Of a stretch of DNA of 25,643 nt, positions 1 through 7,433 are shown one piece after another. Origin of the DNA: a virus. The notes under the pieces were generated by a model. It saw nothing but the letters and a program-made list of their open reading frames with translations. It did no database searches and had not been told where the DNA came from. The first letter of the stretch is position 1. Every line of letters starts with the position of its first letter. Location: positions 1 through 25,643 of IMG/VR virus record IMGVR_UViG_3300022877_000005; one strand, written 5' to 3'. A program made the translations under genes and the position numbers.

Positions 1-2
1 AG

Positions 3-131
3 CAACGGTTCGGATGGTTCGAGTCAGAAGAGACGGGCCAGAAGCATCGCTGGAGTTGTTGGAGATGCCACCAGTTTGAACATCAGCACGGAAGTAAACC
101 ACACATCGAAAGGAAAGATCATGAACTATGA
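3..131 (+). CDS. C-terminal end of an unknown protein (5' truncated)
   Basis: An open frame runs from the window edge to a TGA at 129-131 and encodes about 42 residues. The fragment is rich in Trp, Cys and His (W-x-C-W-x-C-H-x-F followed by H-Q-H), which could be half of a zinc-binding element. Its stop overlaps the preferred start of the helicase at 121 by 11 bases, the tight junction seen throughout this phage. Only the tail end is visible, so no function can be given. The competing open frame through 1-75 is the one that runs into the helicase; it is less likely because the helicase has a well-placed ribosome site at 121. Confidence 0.4.
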   Translation, partial: QRFGWFESEETGQKHRWSCWRCHQFEHQHGSKPHIERKDHEL

Positions 132-1509
132 AGAGTTTCTGGAGGCAAAGGCACAATACGGTGGAGATGCTGGATTCAAGGCTATCTCTATTCCCGATAT
201 GCTGTTCGACTTCCAAGGCGATACGGTTGAGAGGTCCCTGCGGAGAGGGCGCTCGTCTATCTTCTTCGATTGCGGACTTGGCAAGACTCCGATGGAATTG
301 GCCTGGGCCGACAACGTGGTCCGCCACACAAATAAGAAAGTTCTGTACATCACTCCGCTAGGCGTGGCCAAGCAAACCATTCGAGAGTCTGAGAAGTTCG
401 GCATCGAAGCGCACCGTTCAAATGATGGGCAGCTTGTCTCTGGAATCAACGTCACCAACTACGAGAAACTCCACCGCTTCAATCCGAACGACTTCGCCGG
501 CGCGGTGTGCGATGAGTCATCATTCATCAAGGCCATGAACGGCAAGCGGCGCGCACAGGTTACGGAGTTTCTGCGCACGCTACCTTTCCGCCTGCTGGCC
601 ACGGCAACAGCCGCCCCCAACGACTACGTCGAACTTGGAACATCCTCCGAAGCCTTGGGCGTGATGGGTCAGATTGACATGCTCAATCGCTTCTTCAAGA
701 ACGACCAAAACACCAGCGACACACGCATGATGATTCGACGCGCGCCAAACCAAGGCGGTCCAGTTAGCGCAGGATGGCGATTCAAGGGACACGCCGAGGA
801 ACCGTTCTGGCGTTGGGTTTGCTCATGGGCACGAGCAGCACGCCGCCCTTCTGATGTTGGTCCATACTCCGATGCTCGCTTTGTATTGCCGCGACTCATT
901 GAGCGCGAGCATATTATAGAAACGCGCACGCTCCCCGATGGTATGCTCTTTCCGCTGGCAGCAACCAACATGCAAGAGGAGCGCGAAGAACGGCGCCGAA
1001 CCGTGCAGGAACGTTGCGAGATGGCTGCCTCTTTGGTGTCTGGGACCGGAAAGCCTTTCGTGATTTGGTGCCAGTTGAATCCTGAAGGCGACCTTCTTGA
1101 GCATCTTGTTCCCGATGCCGTTCAGGTTTCAGGGTCAGACAGCGACGAAGAGAAGGAAGAGAAATACGAAGCCTTCGCAAGCGGTCAGGCCCGCGGTATC
1201 GTCACAAAGCAGGTCATCGGTGGGTGGGGATTGAACTGGCAGCATTGCGCTCACGTGGTAGAGTTTGCGACGCATAGCTTTGAGCAGCACTATCAGGGTG
1301 TTCGCCGCTGCTGGCGTTTTGGACAAACGCATGATGTAATCAACGACCTAATTGCGACTGAAGGCCAACGCGGCATCAAAGAGAACTTGCGGCGCAAGCA
1401 GGTTGCCGCAGACAAGATGTTTGACGAACTGGTACGCCACATGAACGAGTCAGTCCGCATCGAAGGCGGATACAAATTCGAGAAAGAGGTAACAACGCCA
1501 TGCTGGTAA
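121..1509 (+). CDS. SNF2-family DNA helicase/ATPase (phage type)
   Basis: The protein has 462 residues and is a superfamily 2 DNA translocase of the SNF2-like type found in phage replication modules. It should act on DNA in the cytoplasm. Visible motifs are Walker A GLGKT (residues 52-56), Walker B variant DESS (131-134), the motif III-like LLATATAAPND (158-168) and a C-terminal motif VI with QGVRRCWRFGQ (about 392-402), the Q-x-x-x-R-x-x-R-x-G-Q signature of this family. The frame is open further upstream with a TTG at 76, but the ATG at 121 is preferred because AAAGGAAAG sits just before it. Its last 10 bases overlap the methyltransferase start, so the two are translated together. SNF2 helicase plus methyltransferase pairs are common in phages; the exact role (replication, recombination or anti-restriction) is inference. 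Confidence 0.85.
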   Translation: MNYEEFLEAKAQYGGDAGFKAISIPDMLFDFQGDTVERSLRRGRSSIFFDCGLGKTPMELAWADNVVRHTNKKVLYITPLGVAKQTIRESEKFGIEAHRSNDGQLVSGINVTNYEKLHRFNPNDFAGAVCDESSFIKAMNGKRRAQVTEFLRTLPFRLLATATAAPNDYVELGTSSEALGVMGQIDMLNRFFKNDQNTSDTRMMIRRAPNQGGPVSAGWRFKGHAEEPFWRWVCSWARAARRPSDVGPYSDARFVLPRLIEREHIIETRTLPDGMLFPLAATNMQEEREERRRTVQERCEMAASLVSGTGKPFVIWCQLNPEGDLLEHLVPDAVQVSGSDSDEEKEEKYEAFASGQARGIVTKQVIGGWGLNWQHCAHVVEFATHSFEQHYQGVRRCWRFGQTHDVINDLIATEGQRGIKENLRRKQVAADKMFDELVRHMNESVRIEGGYKFEKEVTTPCW

Positions 1510-2582
1510 TCGATCAGAAAATCACAGACAAGTACGCCATCTACAACGGCGATTCAGTAGACATGCTCACCGCCTTGAAGGATGAGTCGATCCATTTTTC
1601 CGTCTACTCTCCGCCTTTTGCAACAGAGAATGGAGGAGCACTTTACCACTACAGTTCCTCTGATCGCGACCTTTCCAACTCTCGTACCTATGAGGAGTTT
1701 TTCTCTCACTACGAGTTCATCGTGCGAGAGATTCACCGGGCCACATTGCCAGGACGCATGACCGCTGTGCATTGCATGGATGTACCAAACAGCAACAGCG
1801 GAAACGGAGACTCCTACACCGACTTCCCCGGCGACATTATCCGGTTGCATGAGCGGTGCGGATGGAGAATGGCCTCTCCTCGCATCTCGATTTGGAAGGA
1901 GCCGCTTGCTGTACGCAACAGGACTATGACGAAAGCTTTGGCCCATAAGTCGATTGTGGAAGACTCTTGCAACTGCGCAGTCGCCGGGGCCGACTATCTC
2001 CTGATCTTTCGGCGCTCAGGGAAGAACGAAATTCCCGTCACTCACCGTCATGGGCTTATCAACTATGCCGGGACACGCAAGGTTCCAAAAGAGTTGCTCA
2101 AGTACAAGGGGTGGACTGGAAACCAGATTGAGAATCGGTATTCGCAATGGATTTGGAGACAGTACGCTTCGAGTATGTGGGACGACATTCGCGGCAACAT
2201 GGGCGACCGCAAAGAGAAAGGCGTCTTGCCCTACCGTGAGGCCCGCGAAGAGGAAGACGAGAAACATTTGCATCCCCTTCAGTTGGATGTCATCACGCGC
2301 TCCGTGGAGCTATGGTCGAACCCAAGCGAAACGGTTCTCACTCCATTCATGGGCGTTGGTAGCGAAGTTTGCGCCTCACTAATGAGCGGTCGCCGGGCGA
2401 TTGGATGCGAACTCAAGCCGAGCTACTACCGACAAGCCGTGCGCAATGTAGAGGAGGTAGAAAAGAACGGTTGGCACGACGACAGCGGCCAAGAGATGCT
2501 TTCATTCCGTGAAGAGTTTGACGCGGTTGATCCTGAAGTCCAAGACGGGCCGATGGAAGATCCAAAAGAAATGGACTTCTAA
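1500..2582 (+). CDS. DNA methyltransferase, N4-cytosine/N6-adenine type
   Basis: This 360-residue protein is a SAM-dependent exocyclic-amine DNA methyltransferase. The catalytic motif IV is SPPF (residues 37-40), preceded by YNGDSVDML, while the SAM-binding motif I (TPFMGVGSE, about 281-289) is near the C-terminus, followed by RRAIGCELKPSYY. Catalytic motif before SAM motif is the beta-class order. An S-P-P-F/Y motif is more typical of N4-cytosine than N6-adenine enzymes, but this does not settle the base. The ATG overlaps the helicase stop by 10 bases and has AGAGG upstream. No restriction endonuclease is visible, so it is probably an orphan phage enzyme protecting or marking phage DNA. The stretch between the two motifs (about 40-270) is long and may hold the target recognition region. 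Confidence 0.85.
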   Translation: MLVIDQKITDKYAIYNGDSVDMLTALKDESIHFSVYSPPFATENGGALYHYSSSDRDLSNSRTYEEFFSHYEFIVREIHRATLPGRMTAVHCMDVPNSNSGNGDSYTDFPGDIIRLHERCGWRMASPRISIWKEPLAVRNRTMTKALAHKSIVEDSCNCAVAGADYLLIFRRSGKNEIPVTHRHGLINYAGTRKVPKELLKYKGWTGNQIENRYSQWIWRQYASSMWDDIRGNMGDRKEKGVLPYREAREEEDEKHLHPLQLDVITRSVELWSNPSETVLTPFMGVGSEVCASLMSGRRAIGCELKPSYYRQAVRNVEEVEKNGWHDDSGQEMLSFREEFDAVDPEVQDGPMEDPKEMDF

Positions 2583-2588
2583 CCCAAC

Positions 2589-2621
2589 ACCCCGCAGGAC
2601 TCAATCGAGCTTCTGCGGGGT
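2589..2621. terminator. Bidirectional hairpin between convergent genes
   Basis: ACCCCGCAG (2589-2597) pairs perfectly with CTGCGGGGT (2613-2621) around a 15-base loop. It lies immediately after the plus-strand methyltransferase stop and contains the stop codon of the minus-strand helicase in its loop. Position and GC-rich stem fit a shared terminator for convergent transcripts. There is no strong T run on either side, so efficiency is uncertain. Confidence 0.45.
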
Positions 2622-5573
2622 TACGTCCTTCTCCCAATCGAACTTCGCTGGCATTAGAATTCCCTGCTCCGTCCCACCCTCATGCTTTGTGAACGTTATG
2701 ATTCGTCCTTTGCTTCCCGGCTTCAACTGTCCATAGGCCCCCAGCAGATTCCCGGTAATGATCTTCGCGCGCTGCCGAGTGTCGCTGAGATAGTCCTGAA
2801 ACAACTCAGCAATATCAGCATTGCGGCCAAGATTCGCCAGCGTGATCTTCTTGATTTGCGAACCTGGTACGCGCACCTCGCGCAAAGGTCCGTTGACGGC
2901 AATGTAGAACTTCAGAGAGCTGGGAGCGTATGGATTGCCGCTTACCTTCTTGCGACCGCGAATATCGTAGATAACGCCGTTGTAAGTGTCGCCGTTGATT
3001 TCGATTCTGAGTCCTGATCCCACTCGAAAGTCGTTTAGAATCGTCCGCGACCATTCCCTAATGCGCTCGGCCCGTTCGATGATGTGTGGCGCTTCAACGG
3101 ATGCGATGTATGGCTTGAACAAGCCCTCAAGGTGTGCGCTCAAGGCCCGCGCGTGGTACGTGTCCCGCTGCCATGGCTCGTACTTCATGAGGTCAGGACC
3201 ATAAGTCTGTGCGATCAGTTCGGATACCTCCTCCGGTGTATAAGACTTTCCTTGCCGCTTGATTGAGTATGTCCCGAAGGTGGCGTCTTCCCCGAACGGC
3301 GATGAAGGATCAGACCCAACGTAGATGACGTGCGAGGTCTTCTGCTCTGCGTCGAAGTCGTAGGTCTTGGGCTCAAGGTCATTCTGCCCTGTCTCATCAA
3401 GATACGCGATGTAGTCCGTGTAGCTCTCGGTGATCGTCTCCATAAACTCTCGCTGCTCTTTGACGGGCAAGAGTGCTGAGCGTCCTGTTGCCGTGCGTGC
3501 CAGGTCTTCCTCTGGAGTTCCGCCTTCCTCCTCCGACTTGTCCATCGTCAGGCCCATGAGACGGGCAATCTGCTCATTCTCGTGCAGCCACTCCGCGACG
3601 ATCTTGTCGCCGTACTTGTTCATCATGTCTGGCGCCTCAATCGACATTGCCGACCGCGTGTTGCTCGACGTGTTGGCGTTCAGGCTCTTCAGTTTCTTGG
3701 CGAGGCTGATGGCCGGGCGAATCTCTGCGGGGATGGCCAGGGAGAGCATCGTGTACCTTGGCAGGACCATCTGGCCGGTCCTGTTCGAACGTCCGAGGAT
3801 CTGCATGAACACGTTCACGTCGCCGGCCGGTTGAGCAACGATCATGTGCCGCTGATGTTGGTCTTTGAACTTCTCGGAAGCGTGGAGACTGATTCCTGTC
3901 GAGCCCGCCTGGTTCAGAACCAAACAATCGACGCCGCCATTATTGAACAGGCTGCCGGTCTGCACGCGGTCCTTCCGCTCGCTGGCCGGGACTGAAGACA
4001 GGACAGGGACGGGACCCGCATAGTTGATTCGATACGAGCGTCCGGTAATCTCTGCCACGGTAAAGCCGGCTTGCGTGATTCGAGTCCTGATCCAATCGAT
4101 AGGCGACACCGGCAGCGTTACCGCAAGAGCGTCCAGAAGCCTCTCAGCTTCCCGGTACTTTGCTTCCGTCTCGACGTAGAGCAGATGGCGCGGGAACTCT
4201 TGGCGGTCATTGCCCATTGAGGTCTTGATGGTGTAGTGAAGGGTCCTGTCGAGGGCACGCCTGAGTATGGTGGACCATGAGAGCTTATCAAGCACTTCGC
4301 CCTCGCTCAAGTTCGCCGCACTCACATAGCTGTCGAGGAACGCGCCCATAGTGCTCTCAAGGGCGACAATTGGCTTTTCCCCGCGTCCGAGCGCTTCGAT
4401 GGCGCAATCTGCTGCGGCATCCGACTTCAAGGCCAGGAGAAACTGCTTCACGATGTTGTGGACGATGGCGCTGAACTTGTGATGGTAGATCTTGATGTGC
4501 CGCTTCTTGTACTGGAGGCGCAGAGTCTCGAAATCGTTCTGATGATAGTCCTGATCTGCTTTGAAGATGGCCCGCAAGACTTCCGTCACCTGATCACATA
4601 TATCCTCTTGTGTGTCCTGATTTCTGTCGTCAATGAAGTTCAGGATGCTGATGCCCTCAAAGGACCGCTCACGGCGCACGAGTTGGCCGGTCTGGGCGAG
4701 TTGGTGGCTCACGACGGTCTGTAGTGGTGGACCACCGGCGCGGATGGCGTCAGAGACACGCTGGTTGTCGGGAATGGCAATCGAGATGTCCGTCTTGGTG
4801 GCGTAGAGCGTCATGTTGTCCGGCCGCTTCGCCCACGTTGCCGACAGGAACATCACGCCGTGCGCCGCTGGAAGAACCTCTTGGAAGAACGCTCCTGTGT
4901 TCGACTCATCGCCGCCGGCGTTGTGGGACTCGTCAAGGATGAAGACGGCTTTCGGCGCCAACCGTCTCAGTGCCTCCTGCTGGATGTTGATCGTATTGAT
5001 CTGCGAATAGGTCAAGTACACGGCATTCCGCGCGCGCGGCAGTTCGCCAGTCTCGGCAATCCTTGTCAGGACCCCCTTCATGCTGCTCTTGTTGGCGAAG
5101 ATTTTGCGTCCTGTTGCCTGCTCAGTTATCGACGCCCCGGCATTGAAGAGCAGAGGCCAGACGCTTGGACCGAAGCCGATGTCGTCAAGATCGCGTTGGA
5201 AGTCGGTGAAGAGGGTATCCGAGTAGGTGACGAAGATCGGCAACAGACCGTGAAGAATGGTCCACCGGCAGACAGCCGCCGCTACCCTACCCTTTCCAAC
5301 TCCGGTCTGATCCGCGCACACCAGCGCCCTTTGCTTCCTGATCTGCCAGATGGCCAGGGCAATCGAATCAACCTGGAGGCCCATGAAGTAGCTCTGCATC
5401 TCCTTGACGGAGGGGTACTCCAGTTCGCGGGCCACGAACTCGTCCAAGTCGCCACCCTCAGCCCGGACGCGCTCCATAGCCACCCGCATCGGCTCTTTCA
5501 TTGATCGCGGGCACATCACTGCTTCATCTTGGAGGCTGGAAAGTGAGGCGTAGACCTCTTGATAAGCGTTCAT
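2601..5573 (-). CDS. Strawberry-notch (SBNO)-type helicase
   Basis: The protein has about 990 residues from the ATG at 5573. The same frame extends to an ATG at 5639 (1012 residues). It is a large superfamily 2 helicase of the SBNO-like group found in phages and plasmids: an AAA-type helicase N-half and an SBNO helicase C domain. Visible are ADQTGVGKGR (Walker A, about 87-96), FILDESH (DESH box, 214-217), FLSATWAKRP (motif III) and GRSNRTGQ (motif VI, about 600). The C-terminal third is less conserved. The upstream start at 5639 has no ribosome site; 5573 overlaps the end of a short ORF as ATGA. Phage relatives include the helicase half of P1 DarB, an anti-restriction protein, so protection of incoming DNA is one plausible role and replication is another. 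It lies beyond the late-operon terminator, so it is probably expressed separately. Confidence 0.85.
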   Translation of the reverse strand: MNAYQEVYASLSSLQDEAVMCPRSMKEPMRVAMERVRAEGGDLDEFVARELEYPSVKEMQSYFMGLQVDSIALAIWQIRKQRALVCADQTGVGKGRVAAAVCRWTILHGLLPIFVTYSDTLFTDFQRDLDDIGFGPSVWPLLFNAGASITEQATGRKIFANKSSMKGVLTRIAETGELPRARNAVYLTYSQINTINIQQEALRRLAPKAVFILDESHNAGGDESNTGAFFQEVLPAAHGVMFLSATWAKRPDNMTLYATKTDISIAIPDNQRVSDAIRAGGPPLQTVVSHQLAQTGQLVRRERSFEGISILNFIDDRNQDTQEDICDQVTEVLRAIFKADQDYHQNDFETLRLQYKKRHIKIYHHKFSAIVHNIVKQFLLALKSDAAADCAIEALGRGEKPIVALESTMGAFLDSYVSAANLSEGEVLDKLSWSTILRRALDRTLHYTIKTSMGNDRQEFPRHLLYVETEAKYREAERLLDALAVTLPVSPIDWIRTRITQAGFTVAEITGRSYRINYAGPVPVLSSVPASERKDRVQTGSLFNNGGVDCLVLNQAGSTGISLHASEKFKDQHQRHMIVAQPAGDVNVFMQILGRSNRTGQMVLPRYTMLSLAIPAEIRPAISLAKKLKSLNANTSSNTRSAMSIEAPDMMNKYGDKIVAEWLHENEQIARLMGLTMDKSEEEGGTPEEDLARTATGRSALLPVKEQREFMETITESYTDYIAYLDETGQNDLEPKTYDFDAEQKTSHVIYVGSDPSSPFGEDATFGTYSIKRQGKSYTPEEVSELIAQTYGPDLMKYEPWQRDTYHARALSAHLEGLFKPYIASVEAPHIIERAERIREWSRTILNDFRVGSGLRIEINGDTYNGVIYDIRGRKKVSGNPYAPSSLKFYIAVNGPLREVRVPGSQIKKITLANLGRNADIAELFQDYLSDTRQRAKIITGNLLGAYGQLKPGSKGRIITFTKHEGGTEQGILMPAKFDWEKDVTPQKLD

Positions 5574-5659
5574 ATTCTCGACAGGACGCTGAATCCGAGT
5601 CCTGCGGTTGAGTAGCAATAGTCTGGTTGATAAGTCCATATCAGTGCATTGTAAATCAT
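5570..5659 (-). CDS. Possible short leader ORF upstream of the SBNO helicase
   Basis: A 29-codon ORF begins with ATG at 5659, preceded by GTGGAG at good spacing, and ends with a TGA that overlaps the helicase ATG at 5573 as ATGA. The peptide (MIYNALIWTYQ...) has no recognisable domain. The ribosome site and exact stop/start overlap suggest a translational-coupling leader. It overlaps in another frame the 22 residues that would be added if the helicase began at 5639, so only one reading can be right. Confidence 0.25.
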   Translation of the reverse strand: MIYNALIWTYQPDYCYSTAGLGFSVLSRI

Positions 5660-5683
5660 AATTTGCTCCACTTTAGGATATTT

Positions 5684-5714
5684 ATCAAAAAGAAAAGCGC
5701 CCTCGAAAGGACGC
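5684..5714 (-). terminator. Rho-independent terminator of the late operon
   Basis: Read on the minus strand, GCGTCC-TTTCGA-GGGCGC forms a six-pair stem (one G-U) and is followed at once by TTTTCTTTTT. It lies about 60 bases downstream of the last gene of the lysis cluster. The stem plus T tract is the clearest terminator in the window. The A/T-rich 30-40 bases that follow are a likely place for the helicase promoter, although no convincing -35/-10 pair was found. Confidence 0.75.
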
Positions 5715-5772
5715 CTCTCTCTGCTCTGGCTACTACCGCAATCCTCCTACATGTTGAATTTGACTCCTAAGC

Positions 5773-6504
5773 TCATCTCAAAAGGTAACCGCCCACCTGT
5801 GCTCCGAAGAGAATGTCGCTCTTTAGCACGCAAGGAAGCGTTGGGTGTAGCGTGCATTGAGCCAACTTTTGCTCAAGCTGAACCGCCGTGGTAGTGAACT
5901 GCGCTCCGTTCGCCAGCATGATCGTGACGTTTGGACTTGCCATGATGTCGTTGGCGGTTTTGATAGTGGTATCCAGGTCATTTCCGGTGGCTGTGTAGCT
6001 GGCTATGAGGGGCCTCAACTGCATCAGCAAGTCGTTGGCCGTCTTGGCATCTATCGTGACTGTCTGAATGGCTACAGTGGCCGCGTCAGCCGTCTTAGAC
6101 AGGTGTCCCGCTGTATCCTTTACCGCATCGCCAGCCAGATTGAGGTTCTGCGCCGCCGCCGTGATGAGCGGTTGCGTCTGTGCCACCTGCTGTTGCATTG
6201 TCTGGACAGCTGCGCCGGTGTCTTGCACCGTCATCCGAACCGCCGGAATCAGTCCACAAGTTTCAGGGCGCCCCAACTTGCACGGCTTGAGCACGGCAAT
6301 GGTAACGTCGCGACTCTCGGCTGTAACGTCTAAAATGCCCTGGTGCGCGTCCTTGATTGTTTGTGAAAATTCTGGCCCCGGCGCGGAGTTTCCCCACTTG
6401 TCTACGGCCACGATCAAATGGTGCGATATCCCGAAGCATCCCCACACGGTCAGCCCGAGTAGGGATGCTGAAACTACGCCGACGGCGATGGGTAGGAGGC
6501 GCAT
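5773..6504 (-). CDS. Membrane-anchored helical protein, unknown
   Basis: The protein has 243 residues. The N-terminus (MRLLPIAVGVVSASLLGLTVWGC) is a signal anchor or signal peptide; the V-W-G-C at its end only loosely resembles a lipobox. The rest is mostly Ala/Thr/Gln-rich helix (about 85-200), with two short Cys pairs (C-K-x(6)-T-C near 75-85 and C-T...C-V near the C-terminus), consistent with a periplasmic rod. The ATG at 6504 is chosen over an in-frame TTG at 6510 because AAGGG lies just before it and the previous stop is two bases upstream (TGACCATG). As the last gene of the lysis cluster it could play a spanin-like or envelope role, but no family is recognised. Confidence 0.6.
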   Translation of the reverse strand: MRLLPIAVGVVSASLLGLTVWGCFGISHHLIVAVDKWGNSAPGPEFSQTIKDAHQGILDVTAESRDVTIAVLKPCKLGRPETCGLIPAVRMTVQDTGAAVQTMQQQVAQTQPLITAAAQNLNLAGDAVKDTAGHLSKTADAATVAIQTVTIDAKTANDLLMQLRPLIASYTATGNDLDTTIKTANDIMASPNVTIMLANGAQFTTTAVQLEQKLAQCTLHPTLPCVLKSDILFGAQVGGYLLR

Positions 6505-6506
6505 GG

Positions 6507-6599
6507 TCAACCCTTCTTCTTGGCGAAGATGAATTTCAGCGCGGCCACAAGTTGCGACCAGGCGCTTGGCGCGGGGATTACTAACGGGTCTTTGCTCAT
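6507..6599 (-). CDS. 30-residue basic/hydrophobic peptide
   Basis: A very small ORF opens with ATG at 6599, preceded by TGAGGTTCC (a good ribosome site), and stops two bases before the next gene. The peptide has a hydrophobic second half (SQLVAALKFIFA) followed by KKKG, so it probably touches the membrane. The junction TGACCATG suggests translational coupling to the 243-residue membrane protein. A longer frame extends upstream, but that part lies in hairpin sequence without a ribosome site. No homologue is recognised. Confidence 0.5.
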   Translation of the reverse strand: MSKDPLVIPAPSAWSQLVAALKFIFAKKKG

Positions 6600-6609
6600 G
6601 GGAACCTCA

Positions 6610-6647
6610 AAAATCGGGCGGTCCAAGCCTCTCGACAAAAACCGCCC
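6610..6647 (-). terminator. Hairpin with T run inside the lysis cluster
   Basis: On the minus strand GGGCGGT (6641-6647) pairs with ACCGCCC (6616-6622), a seven-pair stem, followed by GATTTTTG. It sits directly before the 30-residue ORF and could act as a terminator or attenuator that lowers expression of the last two genes. Confidence 0.5.
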
Positions 6648-6656
6648 ATGGCCACA

Positions 6657-6693
6657 ATTGCGCTGCTCGTTTGACGTTTCCCCGCAGCGCAAT
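6657..6693. repeat. 10-bp perfect inverted repeat
   Basis: ATTGCGCTGC (6657-6666) pairs perfectly with GCAGCGCAAT (6684-6693) around a 17-base loop. It lies between the 108-residue protein stop and the terminator-like hairpin at 6610-6647, giving two stem-loops in under 90 bases. With no T run it looks more like an RNA processing, stability or protein-binding structure than a terminator. Confidence 0.6.
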
Positions 6694-6697
6694 ATCG

Positions 6698-7024
6698 TTA
6701 GAGTTTGATGTTGAGCGCTTCGAAGTCAGCCACAACGGTTTTTTCGCCTGCGATGAAGTCCTTGACGACAGTCTGCACGAGGCTTACGGTTGTTTCGCTC
6801 AGCGTGATAGCGCTTGTCACGTTACCTGTGCTGGCGGCGGCAGCGGCCTTCTCGGCGGCGGCGACGGTTTTCACCACATCGTAGAAAACTGCCATCGAAG
6901 CGGCAATAACTGGGCCGGAAAGGGCACCGTAGATCTTCTGGATGGTTTTGGCGCCGTTCACAATGTCATTGAGAAACGTGCCGATTTTGGTTCCTGCGGA
7001 TTCAAGTGTGCTGAGAAAAGACAT
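6698..7024 (-). CDS. Small Ala/Val-rich helical protein, unknown
   Basis: The protein has 108 residues and starts at ATG 7024, preceded by GGAGG at ideal spacing. A longer frame to 7234 exists, but that extension overlaps the membrane protein at 7044-7289 and has no ribosome site. The sequence is mainly predicted helix, with hydrophobic segments around IYGALSGPVIAASMAVFYDVV and a KTVAAAEKAAAAA stretch. The position between the candidate holin and the membrane-anchored protein suggests a lysis or accessory role. No known family is recognised. Confidence 0.55.
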   Translation of the reverse strand: MSFLSTLESAGTKIGTFLNDIVNGAKTIQKIYGALSGPVIAASMAVFYDVVKTVAAAEKAAAAASTGNVTSAITLSETTVSLVQTVVKDFIAGEKTVVADFEALNIKL

Positions 7025-7043
7025 GTCTTGCGCCTCCTTGGCG

Positions 7044-7289
7044 CTACTTGTTTGCGTCACCGGGAAAGGTGGCGCCAGGGTTGTTGATTGTGGCGTTGGG
7101 TCCTGTGGAGTTGCTGGTTGCACTTGCGTGGCCGGCAAAGGCCCCGAGGGCTCCGCTGACCAGGTTGCTTGCGATTGCGAGGACTGCGGTTCCGACTGCG
7201 ACCGGGTCCGGGTGAAAAAGAACGGCCAATGCAACGATCACCCCCAGAACTGCGAGTAGAACTGCCCAGAAGGGCTCGGGAATCTTCAT
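7044..7289 (-). CDS. Small two-helix membrane protein, candidate holin
   Basis: The protein has 81 residues from ATG 7289, with AAGGGA just upstream. It has one strong transmembrane segment (about residues 6-25, FWAVLLAVLGVIVALAVLF), a short HPDP turn, and a second hydrophobic segment (about 29-52). A polar Ser/Asn/Pro-rich tail follows. Small size, two membrane spans and a place three genes after the endolysin match a class II-like holin, but holins are too diverse for a firm call. Its ATG overlaps the stop of the zinc-ribbon gene as ATGA. It could equally be another small phage membrane protein. Confidence 0.6.
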   Translation of the reverse strand: MKIPEPFWAVLLAVLGVIVALAVLFHPDPVAVGTAVLAIASNLVSGALGAFAGHASATSNSTGPNATINNPGATFPGDANK

Positions 7290-7426
7290 AGCGTTCCCTT
7301 CCCGCTGCAAACGCAGCATTTTAGATGCTCCTGAGTTCCTTCACGATGGCCAACCTGAATCCAACCTTTGCCGTCGCAAAGAGAGCAGATACGCTTCCAC
7401 AATAGATTTTTGATAAACCAAATCAT
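7286..7426 (-). CDS. 46-residue zinc-ribbon protein with paired CxxCxGKG motifs
   Basis: This short gene fills the gap between the endolysin and the candidate holin. The protein carries CSLCDGKG near residues 14-21 and CCVCSGKG near 37-44, the double C-x-x-C-x-G-x-G pattern of DnaJ-type zinc ribbons. The first ten residues (MIWFIKNLLW) are hydrophobic. The ATG at 7426 comes 7 bases after the endolysin stop, without a clear ribosome site of its own, so translation is probably coupled. Its TGA overlaps the next ATG (ATGA). The paired motifs make a chance ORF very unlikely. Function is unknown; small zinc ribbons in phages may bind RNA, DNA or a protein partner. Confidence 0.75.
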   Translation of the reverse strand: MIWFIKNLLWKRICSLCDGKGWIQVGHREGTQEHLKCCVCSGKGTL

Positions 7427-7433
7427 ATTGGAA

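Noticed and set aside
4860-5504. Plus-strand open frame (214 codons) opposite the SBNO helicase
   Set aside because: The minus strand shows the Walker A and DESH motifs here, so this is a shadow.
121-5573. DISARM or another helicase/methyltransferase defence system
   Set aside because: No DUF1998 protein, phospholipase D-like protein or nuclease is visible, and the genes lie in a phage; a phage DNA-protection or replication role fits better.
7025-7234. N-terminal extension of the 108-residue protein
   Set aside because: It overlaps the membrane protein in another frame, is Pro/Ser/Gln low complexity, and a strong GGAGG lies before the internal ATG at 7024.
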